Assembly (NCBI GenBank): GCA_009869945.1
Contig: WIXG01000054.1
Span: 186,001-250,000 of the forward strand
From: Mesaphorura yosii
Lineage: Eukaryota; Arthropoda; Collembola; Poduromorpha; Tullbergiidae
Length of the DNA stretch: 64,000 nt
Direction: 5' to 3'
Below the pieces are notes generated by a model. The model saw nothing but the letters and a program-made list of their open reading frames with translations. It was not told where the DNA came from and made no database searches. Numbering within the stretch: position 1 is the first letter of the stretch; every line of letters starts with the position of its first letter. Positions 37,608-48,649 of this stretch are shown here, piece by piece. The position numbers and the translations under genes are program-made.

Positions 37608-38031
37608 GACAAGGAGAGTCCGCAGGTCGTCCCCTTTCAAATTCGCCCCAAAATTTTTGTGGTGACAGTCCCTGCCCTGAATCCATCAGAAGTGGCCTCA
37701 GTTCGCGCAACGCTCAAAGGAACCCAAGATATTGCAAAGAGAATCTTGGAATTTGCACAAGGAGATATGGTAATTTTGTTTGTAACTTTAATCAGCGCCA
37801 CTCGTTTGTTTTATAAATTCGTAAGGGGACTGCACCTCAAATTAACAATTTCACGTGTTAATTCCGACAATGAATTCTTTATATCGACATTTGCGAAAAT
37901 TCTTTTGGCAATATCTTGGGTTCCCTCTGAGCGTTGCGCGAACTGAGATCACTTTAGGGGGTTTCAGGGCAGGGCCTATGAACATGAAAATTTTGGGCCG
38001 AACTTGACAAGGAACGACCCTCCTTGTGAGT
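37608..38031. repeat. Fold-back (inverted-repeat) element at the BET-like gene 5' end
   Basis: The left arm (about 37608-37765) and right arm (about 37893-38031) are imperfect reverse complements. Shared blocks include CAAGGAG near the ends, CCAAAATTTT, CCCTGCCCTGAA, CAGTTCGCGCAACGCTC, AACCCAAGATATTGC. The spacer is about 130 bp. Small indels and substitutions separate the arms, so the insertion is not recent. It carries no transposase and looks like a non-autonomous fold-back or MITE-like element. Its left end lies about 55 bp from the BET-like start codon, inside the probable 5' UTR or core promoter. Confidence 0.8.
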
Positions 38032-38595
38032 CAATTCGGCTCCCTTCCTATCGATTAGAAATAGTAAAATGTCAAATCAATAAGCCCAAACTGGTCTTCA
38101 AATTAAAAATTGCATTTCTCAAAGCCCGGCTACATAATAAGTCACTCAAGAAGAAAATAAACTACATGCTCTCAGGTTTATAAATGCACCAAATGTGACA
38201 ATTTATTGATCAACTTACCAAATTTTGTTCCATCTTTATGTTCGAGCTCTCAATCAACTCCTACCACCCTTCCCGTAGACAATTAATAGCAAGAGACAAG
38301 GACGAACGATGGGCAGGATTGGACAGACGCATAGGAACAGAGGACTCAAAATAAAACAAAAGTTTTGTGATTCGCGCCGTGCGTGCAAATCGCACAAAGT
38401 AACTGTCAGACGCATGTGATACCCGTTGCAGGTTTTATACGTTTACGTATTTATTCCACTACTAAATCATTAACTAAAATTGTCAACTATAAGAAGAATA
38501 TAGTACAAGAATTGTTGTCAGTCTCTCTATAAACTTAATAAACGAAATACAAGGCTATTAGGCCGTAACAAGTTGGTCGAGGTCTGTGATTATAA
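38032..38595. other. Intergenic between fold-back element and SLMAP gene
   Basis: No coding sequence. The left part is probably promoter of the BET-like gene. A minus-strand AATAAA at 38450-38455 is a good poly(A) signal for the SLMAP gene, 140 bp after its stop codon. Confidence 0.4.
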
Positions 38596-40807
38596 TTAAA
38601 TACTCAAGTACTGTGCAATAACATACACGAGGATGATGCTCACAGTCACGATGAATCCAAGCTCCTTCATCCAGATTCCTTCCTGCCCAATCCGCAGCCC
38701 TCTGTCCAATGTATCCAAGTATGTTGTCCGGCGTTTCCATTCAAGCATCTCTTCGGCGCCCTGGCGCAAGACGTGCAACTCAAGCTTTACTTCTTCCATC
38801 TCGGTGCCCTTCGCATGAAGTGAGGTTCGCAGTTTCTGGATGTCACCTTCCAAACGCCGATTCAACATGGCCAAGTCGTTTGCCGTCTTCTCCATTTCCG
38901 TGACCTCAACTCGCAGTGTTTGTATCAAGGATTCGGTCCCCGCAAGTTGGTCGTGTGCCTCCTTCAGCTGTGTGCGCAACTCCACCATCTGCTGCTCTTG
39001 CTCTTGAACCGTGGTTTCAAGCAATTCGGAGCGCTGTTTGTAGTTCTCGAGAGAAGTGCAACTTGCTTCGAAGAAATTGGATAGTTGACTCAGCCGAGCT
39101 TGAAGGGCTTGGTTATGAGTCTGCAACAGTTGGATTTGGGTTTCAGCTTGAGCTTCCGAAGTGGAAGGGTTAACTTCATTTTCTGCAACGTTGTCAACGT
39201 CATTCTTTTCCTTTTTTATAATACCCTCCTCAGCCTGGAGGACAGCAACATTCTCATTCTACACATTTAAAAAAAATGACGTGTTCAAACATGAAAGCTG
39301 TGGATTTTGGTGATAGGCGGAAAGCGTAGCAACTAACCTCGGCTTTCGAGTTTGGTCTTTCGAATAACTCCACCTCGCGTCGATCTCCAGCTCCAAATGG
39401 AATTCGGATCGCCTCGCGATCTTGACCTTTACGAGTCTCCACCCGAACTGCTGTCAAAACGTTGACAAGAGACAAAATTAGATCTGAGTATTGGTTTCCA
39501 TCCGCATTTAGACCAGACTGGTGTTCGAAGTAGTGGATCAAATCGCCCAAATTGTTCTCAGCGTCAAGTAAATTAAAAGGCGTCCCATTAGCTTTAGCCA
39601 CCTCTGGCTCTGGTTCGTTCTGATTCGCCTGGCGTGTCGTACCACCATCTTGGTCGTTTCGACGTTTCATTGATTCAGCCAATTCTCGCTGTAGGGATGC
39701 CACCTTTTGATTGCTCGCTTCCAAATTTTTTGTTAGAACTTCCATTTTCTTTTCGGTTTCCTGAAGCAATTCATTTCTAGTGTCCAATTCCTGTGCAATG
39801 TCTTGATGATCCTCTTCCTGTGAATGGATAAGTTTGATGAATTTTAATCGTTCTTGGGTTGCTTTGGCCAGCCGTTGTTGAGCAACTTTCTGGTAGTTCT
39901 GTTTCTGATCGAGTAAATCCAGGATTGCAGCGTCCTTCACGGCTGAACTGCCGTTAATTCCAAGCACCATTGTAGTGATCGCCAGCTGTTCTTGCGTGTG
40001 AATTAGTCGCGACTCGAGTTCATTTAATTTAGCTTCACTGCTCCCCGCAATTGAGATGCTTGCTCTGGCAAACTTCACAACCTTAGAGATGGCTGCCATT
40101 TTTGCGCCTATGCACTGCTCTCGTCGTGTTGCTTCGTGTAAATTGGTCACGATTCCCTTCAATGCCACGGAATCTGATTCGGTGAGAAGTGATTCTGTTA
40201 TTGGAGTTTCATCGATCGAAAAGGAAGTCTCTACTTTTGTATCAATTTCTTCGGTTGACTGCTGACATATTTTAAGGGTTGCATATACGGCTCGTTCTTC
40301 GGTCCAATCATCGTCACTGTCCTTGTCCAGTGATTCTGGTTGTTGTTCTGCGGCTACAATACCAGCGTCAGAGCAAGCAATGCTTGATTGTTTCTTCGTG
40401 CGAACTGTGATTCCAAACTGAATCGAATCTCCAAAGGACAATTGGGTCGGCGTGCCAGATTTACTCAATTGTTTTCCATTCACAAATGTTCCATTGGTGC
40501 TGTTTGTGTCCCGAATCCAAACCGTGTTGTTTTCGTAATAAATTATTGCATGGTATTTTGACAGGACTCGACTATCAAAGCGACAACTGTTTTCATTACT
40601 GACGCCATTCCCGTTAGGTGAGCTAGAACCTGACGCTGAGACTAATTTCATGCTGGATCGTTGTTGCTGTGTGGTAGGAGTCCGACCGATTATAACTGGC
40701 TTTCCGAGGTTGAGAATTTGGTCTTGAAAAGGATGGGAAATCCTAGGCTGGCATTCAAGAACCACTCGAGGTTGGAATCCTTTCTCACCTCCAGTGTTGG
40801 AAGTCAT
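38596..40807 (-). CDS. SLMAP: Sarcolemmal membrane-associated protein (FHA, coiled coil, tail anchor)
   Basis: Exons 40807-39338 and 39258-38596 join in phase 0 to 710 residues. An FHA domain covers about residues 15-135, with VIIGRTP, LSKYHAIIYYENN and the signature RDTNSTNGTFVNG. Long coiled-coil segments follow from about residue 245. The last 22 residues form a hydrophobic tail anchor (ELGFIVTVSIILVYVIAQYL) that would insert in the ER, nuclear envelope or outer mitochondrial membrane. SLMAP is a STRIPAK component that recruits the PP2A-containing complex to phosphorylated Hippo/MST kinase through the FHA domain. The start ATG is in a good context (AAAATGA). The frame extends further upstream through non-ATG codons and probably belongs to the leader. 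Human SLMAP is 828 residues, so this version is somewhat shorter. Confidence 0.92.
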
Positions 40808-41823
40808 TTTGACCTTACAAAGAATAACGATTCGGGTGATGACAAAGAAGGAAGAAGTTAACTTCTGTGTTGGTGGTATCAATCAAAGGGCTAACCTTCT
40901 GTTTGTTTTGCACCTGGGAAATCGTGTTGGTGCTCCTGTTCTTAATCTTCTGGTCTTTCTGGCTGCTGCTATTTTAAAAATTGACGAAATACTCATTTGT
41001 TAATAAGTCAGTCTACTTGAATTCACTTTTGTAATTCCGCAGCCCCAACAATCCTTACCTTGAACGCGGAACCGGATCGTGTCGTCAGCAATTGATAATT
41101 CAGGCATCAGTTGCTACTTTCTAAAATAAACTAAGAATTACTACTACTAATACGGTTAACTATCGGCTCTTAGTTTAATTGTAATCGGTTTATTGTGATT
41201 GCAACGTTGCTTAATCTACCCCATTACGCCGTCAACACAAAATCCGAAACGCAACGTGTGAATCGAGGTTCTCCCGTTGCGATCACTCATCACAGCTGAG
41301 CTGAGACAACAAAACGCAAAGGCCTTCACTTGACGTTGCTATTCCAAATGATTTCATGACGTTTTGGCTTTCTAGATTTGGTTGAAGTCTCAAGGCTTGA
41401 GTTGCATTTCATAACGCTTCTCAGTACACAAGCCTCAAATCGCTTGTGGTGCGGTGGTTTCATTCTGCAATTAACTTCGGATCGTCAATTATGATCGATT
41501 TGTCATTTTTTTCGCTTTTTAGTCTAACGCAATGCAGTGAAGGAGCAACGAGCAAGTGACACTTTCAGTCTACATCGTGGTTGACGCTAGAAGTTCAAGA
41601 ACTGGGACATTTTGACATGGTGTGGTAAGTTACTGACAAATTATTTTCAACTTCTTAATTCTTAATACAAATCAGTGAACGAGGTTATTGACTAACACCA
41701 TCAGAAGCAGGATCGGAACACTGAGATTTTGGGTAGTGTGGTAAGGCACTGTGATACATTAATTTCAGTTTCCGTTTACTAAATCAGTGAGAGGTGACTT
41801 GTGCTCTTGTATGCAGTATCAGC
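40808..41823. other. Bidirectional intergenic region of SLMAP and Tudor genes
   Basis: The two genes diverge from here. On the plus strand, donor-like GTAAGT near 41623 and GTAAGG near 41740, and the acceptor TGTATGCAG at 41807-41815, suggest one or two non-coding first exons of the Tudor gene. No coding sequence is supported. Confidence 0.4.
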
Positions 41824-43036
41824 ATGGCAGAGACTTCAGCGGCTTCAACTGACTCGTATAGCTCCGTCGTGGACTTGGAATCCCAGCCCCTGCCGCCTTA
41901 CTTGGACGTCGAATTCATAGGGTCGAAGAAATACAAGAATGGATTCCACTCAGATGGCTGGCTGTTCGGACTGCCGAAGAACGACAATACTGTTGGACCT
42001 GACGCAGTAAAATCTTGTGATCAGTCGCGAACACTTCCCTTAAACCGTGAAATGCTGGTATGTAGCGATTAGAATGAATGAATTATATTAAATAATGACC
42101 AACCAACAATTGTTGATCATTACATCTGTTTTTATATCACACAGGTTGAAATCGCTCATGTGAACAGTTTGACAGATTTCTATGTAAAACTTAGACACGA
42201 AGCACCCATGGCTGATCGTGTTAAGTACGCTCTATCAAGCGTCATGTCGTTTGGCTGTAGCGACACGTACCAGCACAAAGCGAAAGATTCACGTACTCAT
42301 ACCGCAGTCATGAAGACGGACATTACGATATGGTAAGTCAATATTCGACAGTCAAGGTCACTAGTCCATCTAGTACAGAAGTGGGTCCAAATTGTGAACC
42401 GATACGTGTCATTTGTACAGGAAACGCCTGAAGATTCTTGAATTTCTTCCTGAGAATAAGGTTAAAGTTTTGTTCATCGATCATGGGCACGAAGATATTA
42501 TTCAGAAGTTGGATCTCCGAATTCTACCAAAGCAATATGAAATGTTTCCTCCAATGGCCTTTCATTGCTCTATGGATATTTTGCCACCAGACGGGAAAGA
42601 CGACTGGGATGAAGATCTCGTCCACTCATTGAGGCATTCATTGGATGGAACTCACACTTCTCCAGAGACTCCAGGGTCGCAGCAACTTCCCAGTGAGGGT
42701 CTGAGGGCGACATGCATTAAAATCAAGGTATGGAACAAGACACAAACCTATCAGAACAATGGACGAAGGTATGTATAATACAAGCCGGTCGATTGTGTGA
42801 TCGTTTAGGAGGACCATACTAGCGTGGTGCTCCTTCATTTAGCCAGTGGAGAAGACTGGGGGACATTTTTGGTTAACTGCCATCGAGCTAGACGCGAAGG
42901 ATCGAATCTGACAAGTCCGCTCGATAAGCCGCCGTTTTTGGAGGAGAATGTTTTCCCGGGTCTGTTTGGGGACCGTGAAGGGAGCGATTTTGGGGTTGGG
43001 CGAGGATGCGGACGCGGACGTGGAAATACTAGTTGA
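41824..43036 (+). CDS. Small Tudor-domain protein with Gly/Arg-rich tail
   Basis: Exons 41824-42057, 42145-42332, 42421-42727 and 42809-43036 join in frame to 318 residues. A Tudor-type region spans about residues 75-190. It starts VEIAHVNSLTDFYVKLRHE, as in extended Tudor domains, and has ENKVKVLFIDHGHEDIIQKLDLRILPKQ, equivalent to the VxYIDYGN core. The aromatic cage normally uses a Tyr where His is seen here (FIDHGH), so methyl-arginine binding is not certain. The C-terminus ends in FGVGRGCGRGRGNTS, a short RG-rich tail that might itself be methylated. Extended Tudor proteins usually act with PIWI proteins and piRNAs in germ granules. Only one Tudor unit is present. The start follows the acceptor TATGCAG by 8 bp. 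Confidence 0.8.
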
Positions 43037-43424
43037 GGATTCCCTTTCAATAAGATTACTGTTTACTCATTCAGCAACGAGGTGAAGGAACCTGAAATAC
43101 ATAAATTATTTACACGACCGATGCTAATAATATAGATGATAGGTTAGTGGGCAGCCTCATGTGTACTGACTCATTTCATTTGCAATAAAATTGTTGATTA
43201 CACATTCCTTAGTTGCCTCGTGCGTTGAACAACCACAACACGTGCAGGGTTCTGACCTAGCGCCTGTATTTGTCACAAACGTTCTTTTGCTGATCTCCGA
43301 CAAATAACAAACGTGACAGATTGCAAGCGTGCGCACTGTAGCTTTCATGGGTCGCCGTCACTTCGTATTCCAATTGGCATCTTTGAACCTTCACTCGGGT
43401 TCGACGCTCGTGCAAGTTGTCAAG
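43037..43424. other. Intergenic, Tudor gene to secreted-protein gene
   Basis: No gene supported. Includes the Tudor 3' UTR (an AATAAA lies at about 43184) and the leader of the next gene, whose frame is open upstream to an ATG at 43347. Confidence 0.35.
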
Positions 43425-44102
43425 ATGAAGCCAATTGCTGGTTATTGCGTACTTTTCGCGTGGTTCTTGGTAACCAGTTCAGACATGAGCGTGGCCACTG
43501 CCGAAGAAACAACCGAAGCCGGGAACACGACGACCGCGACCATGGAAGTGGCAGCTGGTCCCACGCCCCAGCTGACTAAATCCCTCAGTTCCAGCCAGAC
43601 TGTCATCACGGAGGAGGACGATGACGACGGAAAGGGACCGCGCCGCACCAACATGACGACAACGGGCTCAAACTTTCCACCTGTACTCAACGGTAGCGCT
43701 GGGAACATGTCCGTCATTCCGCCGGAAGCGGTGGCCGCCATGACCACATGGCAGAATCCTTCCAAGATGTTCAACGACTTCTTTGGCAATGCTGCAGTCG
43801 TCGGAACCGGACCGAATGGACCCTACGCGGCCGCGGGCTCTGCATCTGCGATGCCCCCACCTGGTTTCTTCGGTGGTCAGGGCCAACGATCACCGTTCGA
43901 CGTATTCCGTCGTCTTCCACCACGCTTCCCACCTGGCTGGGACCCAAACAGCCCGATTCGAGTGCCCACTCAACGCCCGTATCGTGAACCGAAGATAACA
44001 AGACGCAGGCGCAAGCGGGGGCTGCAGGCCGACGAAGGCCTTGCTAGGCAAATGTCGCCAACCAATTTGGTCAACGAGTACGCGGCATTCAACATTTGGT
44101 GA
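43425..44102 (+). CDS. Secreted protein with N-glycosylation sites and a furin-type site
   Basis: A 225-residue product from the ATG at 43425, chosen because it gives a clean signal peptide (MKPIAGYCVLFAWFLVTSS). An in-frame ATG at 43347 would add 26 residues ahead of it. The mature part is Thr/Ser-rich with NMT, NGS and NMS glycosylation sites, then Gly/Pro-rich (PPPGFFGGQGQ). Near the C-terminus lies a strong basic stretch, TRRRRKRGL, followed by a tail of about 28 residues ending EYAAFNIW. This suggests furin cleavage and release of a C-terminal peptide. There is no homology I recognise. A donor at the final codon (TG|GTGAGA) and an acceptor at 44169 would instead give the ending IWF, with stop at 44174-44176. 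A poly(A) signal is at 44274-44279. Confidence 0.65.
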   Translation: MKPIAGYCVLFAWFLVTSSDMSVATAEETTEAGNTTTATMEVAAGPTPQLTKSLSSSQTVITEEDDDDGKGPRRTNMTTTGSNFPPVLNGSAGNMSVIPPEAVAAMTTWQNPSKMFNDFFGNAAVVGTGPNGPYAAAGSASAMPPPGFFGGQGQRSPFDVFRRLPPRFPPGWDPNSPIRVPTQRPYREPKITRRRRKRGLQADEGLARQMSPTNLVNEYAAFNIW

Positions 44103-44273
44103 GAGCAAAGGCGGAACCGCTTCGATCATGCAAGCTAAATTTTTAATATCGTTCATCCATTTGATTCAGGTTCTGAGGGATTTCAACGGCAAAGTCTGAA
44201 GACCAAAGGACAAGCCGTCGAATGCTCTGTCCAGCTTCCCTAGTAAAGAATTATTTGTAACTAAATACTTTGC

Positions 44274-44279
44274 AATAAA
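44274..44279 (+). terminator. AATAAA poly(A) signal of the secreted-protein gene
   Basis: Perfect hexamer about 170 bp after the secreted-protein stop codon, followed by a GT-rich stretch (TTGTGTGCC). Confidence 0.6.
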
Positions 44280-44643
44280 AGTGAAAGAAACATTGTGTGC
44301 CCTTTTTAATGACCATGATTAATGATTAAAAATATACATGTACGCACGTGCGTGGTCTTCAAAGCAAAACAGCCATCTCCGCCGTAAATGTTAGCATTTG
44401 CCGCATTGGACGGCAGTCATATAAGATTTCTGAAAGTGGCTCCTATTTTTACTAATAAACAGTGCTGTTTTATTAGACGATGAATAAATTACATTCAAGC
44501 TATGATTCAAATTCCAAGTGTGATAAATATGAATAAAATTAGCTGTTAATTGTCATTTAGTTTAGTTTAGTAGACAATGCAACATCTTCATTACTCAACT
44601 TGTTGAATTTATGTCAAATTTAAAACACTATCATGCATCATTC
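44280..44643. other. Intergenic, 3' end of the large zinc-finger gene
   Basis: No coding sequence. AT-rich; probably carries the 3' UTR of the convergent minus-strand zinc-finger gene. Confidence 0.35.
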
Positions 44644-47600
44644 TTAGCCGATTTCTCCTCCAGCAGCCTCTTCCATGCTTCTGCCCTCGCTGCCTTCGTC
44701 TTCCTCGCCGCTGTTCAGCTTATTCTCCGACTCGAGGTAGATCCTCACGGCCGTCAAGTGTGAGCTGCTTTGCTTGTGCTCCTCCAAGTCGGCTCTGCTG
44801 CTGTAGTACGTTTCGCACGTGTTGCATTTGTACTGGCCATGGCCAAGGCCTTGAGTCTTTGATTTGGGACCTGGTCGATGTGTGCTGTCGCTCGTTGTCG
44901 TTGCAGCGGATCCCGCACCGTCGATATCTTTTGCCGGAGCTTTGTTCACTGCCTGCAGATGCTTCTGCGTCAAGAAGTGACGCTGAAGGTCACGCTGGCC
45001 TTGGTAACTTGTTCTGCATGTTTCGCAGGATACGCGCGCCCGCTTCCTCGGACTCGGGCCTGCTCGCGGCTGTGCCTGGCTCGAAGCGCTGGCGTGGTGT
45101 CCAGGTGAGACGTGGCCTAACCCTGCGCCCTCATCACTCGATTGCATGTCCTCCTCGCTCTCATTCTTATTCTCTTCTTCTTCCTCACCATCGCCATTCT
45201 CCTCCTCCGAATTCTCCGTGGCCCTGGTCCCACTTTCGCGTCTCCGTGCCTCCAACTCGGCCACCATTTGCTGGTGAGTGTTTGTCAAGTAGTGCTTGCG
45301 CAGGTCTTTGTTGCTGCAGTAGAATTTATTGCAAACTTCGCACTTCGGGCGAGTTTTCTTGTTGGAGCTGGAGCGACTTGAGCTTGGTCTTGCGAGCGCT
45401 CCGAGAAAGTGACCGATGCCCACAATGTCACGCACGCTGCGTGCCTCTTTCTTGCGGTTCTCCACACCCTGGCTGCTCCTCTGCTTTGATCCGATTGTGA
45501 TAACATTCTGGCTTGCTCCTCCAGTTTGATTTTGAACATTGGTACGGTGGAGCAAGGTGCGGAAGTGGCGCTGGAGGTCGTAGTTGCCGCGGTACGACGC
45601 ATTGCACACTTCACAGACGAGACGGCTTCCCGAAGCAGGTGACATCGTGTCAAGGTTGAGCGTGGTTCCCTCCTCGGATTCCTGCTCTTCATCTCCTGTG
45701 TCTTCCTCCTCTGAAGGCTCCAACTTAGCGTCCTCGACTTCCTCTTCCGGCTGAAGTTCTGGATGCACTTTCTTCATGTGCATGTTCAGAGACACCAGGC
45801 TACTGAAAGGTGAAGAGCAAACTGCGCACGATGTTGAGGTTGACGAGGCTGCCGCCTGAGGCTTGACTGGCGAAGTCGACTTGGGCTTAACGGGCAGTGC
45901 AATTCGTATATCGGCAGCCGCGCCTCCCGATGCCACCATCGCCAAATGCGAATTGGTCGCGAAATGCCTGCGCAAATGATTGCCACTCAAATAGAATGTG
46001 TTGCACGCTTCGCACTTGAAGTGACGTCTTGGATCACTAGCGCCCTGCATGGCCGTGATGCTGGTGCGCACCGATTTGGACGTACTGGGCGCATACACTT
46101 GTGCGTCGGAGTTGTTGGTGTCATCATCACTTCCAGTTGATTGCGCTTCCCCGGCAGACCTGGCGCGAGCAAAGTTCTGCTTGTGCATCGGTGTCTCGTA
46201 GTGTCTTTTAATCTGACGTGCTGATTTGTACGTTGTGTCACAAGTCTCGCAGTGGAATATTACGCTGCTGCCAGAAGTTTCAGCCTCTTGATCTTCTGAA
46301 TCCTCGTCCACTCCCTCTAGAACCACATCTGGGATGTCACGTTGAGCTTCGACCTTCCGCTGGTGAGCCTGTGACATGAAATGTCTGCGCAGATGGTAGG
46401 AGTCCTTGAATCTGAACCCGCACACGTCACAGCTGAGCTTCTTTGGTGGTGATGACGTGGCTATGGTCTCCAAGGCTGGCCCTCCAATTTCCTCCTGACT
46501 CAAGCTCAAATGCGCGGTGAGGTAGTGATGCTCCAAGTCAGCGGCGCTTGGAAAGGTTACCGCGCAGTTTTCGCATTCAAATTCGTATGCGACTGTTGCA
46601 TCGTCAGCAGGAGCCATAAACGCATGTGCCTTGGCCAGGTGGGTCTTTGTTGTTTGATGGCGCTCTAATCCCCGCTGGGATTCGAACTCGACAGTGCACA
46701 AGTCGCACCTGTATGGACGAGGTGTCGGGCGAGGAGGCGAATAAGCTCGTTGTGGTGGGTGACGCTGTCGCTGGCTCTGGCGCCGGGGCGCAGCCTCACT
46801 CTCTCTTCGAACTTCTTCATCTTCGTCTGCGGTACCCGTGCTCGCACGCAGCTTCTGTTGATGTGCTGCGGTAAGAAAGTGTCTACGGAGCTTTGATGCA
46901 TCTGACACCGAGGTCTCACAGACTTCGCATTTGAACTCAGAGGGTTTGTGCTCTTTGGAGGAGTTCTCGGCGCCTTCCTGTGGACCTTCACTTTGAGCTT
47001 TCACGTTCGCCTTATGAATGGCTGTACCAAAATGGCGCTTGAGGTGATTAGACGATCCGTACGATGTGTGACACACGGAACAGCCGAAATTGCTCTCCTG
47101 GACTCGGGGCTGTGACTGTTCTGCTTGTTGAACTGCTACTGCTTGGTCGACTACAACTACCGGTTCCGATTGTAACTGCTCCTGGCTTTGGTCTTGTATT
47201 GGTTCTGAACTGTCGGTAGTATTGGCCTCAGGCTCAGGCTCAACTTGTGCACTGTTCTCAGCATCAGCTTTAGCTTTGGCTTCCGCTTCAACAGCATCAT
47301 CATCACGGACTTCAGGTGTTTCAGTGTCGGCAGCATTGGCATTGGTGTTAGTTTCAGTTTCTGCAGCGTCCGTTTTGGTTTTAGCATCTACGTTATCAGT
47401 TTCGGTGTCGGGTTTATTACCAGTTTCGGTATTGTCTTCTTCAGACTCTGAATCTGATTCTGGTTCCGACTCCGGAGGCACAAATTCAGGATGGTGTTTG
47501 CGCGTGTGCATATTCAGCTGGGCCATATTACGGAATCGCTTCTCGCAGTGATCACACTTGTAAGGCTGGACGGAGGCACCGCTCGGGCGTGGCGGTGGCT

Positions 47601-48072
47601 CTGTCGGAGGCGATACCGCAGGCATCTGCTGGTGTTGCTCCTGAGGTGGATGACTAAATGGATTTGCTTGCGCCTCTGAGGTAGAATGTGTCAAAGTTGC
47701 CGTACTCAAATCCATGCTTTCTTGCTGCTCCGTCGAATGGTGCGTAGGCACAGGAGGCAATTGATAAGGCTGCGAAGTACCCATAAATCCATTTCCATTG
47801 TAATTGTAGTTGACGCCAATCTCAGTTAGCGTGCTGTTGGAACTTCCAGAATGTGCGTACGCTGGTTGCGGGGATTGAAAAAAGCCATCAGCTGGTTTCG
47901 GTGTTGAATAAGTTCCGGGAACGCCCTGAAATTGCATGATCTCGTCGTCCTGGTCATTTGATTCGTTTAGCAGGCTGCCAATAGCCTCCATTCCTGCGCT
48001 GATTCCATTGGGTACGTCGCCGGTTGTCGAAGTAGCATGGACGAGAGAATTAGGATCTTGTGGCTCCCACAT
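44644..48072 (-). CDS. Large protein with 13 C2H2 (U1/JAZ-type) zinc fingers
   Basis: A single uninterrupted reading frame of 1142 residues from the ATG at 48072 (AAAGATGTGG). Upstream, the context GTGCAG|AAAG suggests that the start sits just after an acceptor, so a 5' UTR exon lies further up. I count 13 fingers. Most have C-x2-C-x12-H-x5-H spacing, for example CSVC ... LKRHFGTAIH, CDVC ... LRRHFMSQAH, CETC ... LQRHFLTQKH. Such long H-to-H spacing is typical of U1-C/JAZ/ZNF346-type fingers, which often bind dsRNA, unlike tandem Kruppel fingers. The two fingers that end in KHHPEF and KVHPEL use other spacing. Between fingers lie long acidic and repetitive segments (ETDNVDAKTKTDAAETETN, SEEDTGDEEQESEEG). 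The N-terminal 160 residues are Gln/Ser/Pro-rich with no domain. The function is unknown; RNA or DNA binding is likely. Confidence 0.85.
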   Translation of the reverse strand: MWEPQDPNSLVHATSTTGDVPNGISAGMEAIGSLLNESNDQDDEIMQFQGVPGTYSTPKPADGFFQSPQPAYAHSGSSNSTLTEIGVNYNYNGNGFMGTSQPYQLPPVPTHHSTEQQESMDLSTATLTHSTSEAQANPFSHPPQEQHQQMPAVSPPTEPPPRPSGASVQPYKCDHCEKRFRNMAQLNMHTRKHHPEFVPPESEPESDSESEEDNTETGNKPDTETDNVDAKTKTDAAETETNTNANAADTETPEVRDDDAVEAEAKAKADAENSAQVEPEPEANTTDSSEPIQDQSQEQLQSEPVVVVDQAVAVQQAEQSQPRVQESNFGCSVCHTSYGSSNHLKRHFGTAIHKANVKAQSEGPQEGAENSSKEHKPSEFKCEVCETSVSDASKLRRHFLTAAHQQKLRASTGTADEDEEVRRESEAAPRRQSQRQRHPPQRAYSPPRPTPRPYRCDLCTVEFESQRGLERHQTTKTHLAKAHAFMAPADDATVAYEFECENCAVTFPSAADLEHHYLTAHLSLSQEEIGGPALETIATSSPPKKLSCDVCGFRFKDSYHLRRHFMSQAHQRKVEAQRDIPDVVLEGVDEDSEDQEAETSGSSVIFHCETCDTTYKSARQIKRHYETPMHKQNFARARSAGEAQSTGSDDDTNNSDAQVYAPSTSKSVRTSITAMQGASDPRRHFKCEACNTFYLSGNHLRRHFATNSHLAMVASGGAAADIRIALPVKPKSTSPVKPQAAASSTSTSCAVCSSPFSSLVSLNMHMKKVHPELQPEEEVEDAKLEPSEEEDTGDEEQESEEGTTLNLDTMSPASGSRLVCEVCNASYRGNYDLQRHFRTLLHRTNVQNQTGGASQNVITIGSKQRSSQGVENRKKEARSVRDIVGIGHFLGALARPSSSRSSSNKKTRPKCEVCNKFYCSNKDLRKHYLTNTHQQMVAELEARRRESGTRATENSEEENGDGEEEEENKNESEEDMQSSDEGAGLGHVSPGHHASASSQAQPRAGPSPRKRARVSCETCRTSYQGQRDLQRHFLTQKHLQAVNKAPAKDIDGAGSAATTTSDSTHRPGPKSKTQGLGHGQYKCNTCETYYSSRADLEEHKQSSSHLTAVRIYLESENKLNSGEEDEGSEGRSMEEAAGGEIG

Positions 48073-48649
48073 CTTTCTGCACCTGCGCAATCAGAGTCAG
48101 ACATTATACTTATGAATGAGCATGATCCATATCTAATAATCTGCACATACGAGCCTGTGTTTTGAATTATACCTTCTAAGTCTTCTGTAACTTAGTTTCG
48201 ACGTATGGACCGTTCAGGACCCAAATAACTAAAGGACGACTGCTGTGTCCCTCAATTACTGGCATTTATCAGCAGCCACGATAATTATTATAATGGTAGC
48301 AACGACAAAGAAATGGTATGGAACTCAAACTCAATCAAAACAGTAAACTAATTAAGCCAAATAGTCTAAAAATGAAACGGAATGAAAATGAAGCCGACTG
48401 GGCTAAGCACGGTTTGAAAACATGCAGCACGAGAAACGGCTTCGTGGCCGTTGCAAGGAAGCCGAGCCAACACTCACCAACAAACAAAACAAATGGGGGC
48501 AATGAATGCTTGAGCAGCGCATTCCACAAACTAAATCACGTATGTGGAATGGAATGGGGATTTAATTTTATTGCTGGTCAGTCCAAGTTATTGTTAAATC
48601 TGTATGTACAATCATGAAACACTTCATCGTGCATGTTCAGTGTTCCAAA
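48073..48649. other. Intergenic between zinc-finger genes
   Basis: No exon is recognised. Contains the upstream part of the 13-finger gene and the 3' UTR of the next minus-strand gene. Confidence 0.35.

Noticed and set aside
43442-44156. Several open minus-strand and alternative plus-strand frames over the secreted-protein gene
   Set aside because: They lie opposite or overlap the supported gene in other frames, have no start or splice logic, and lack family resemblance. Treated as shadows.
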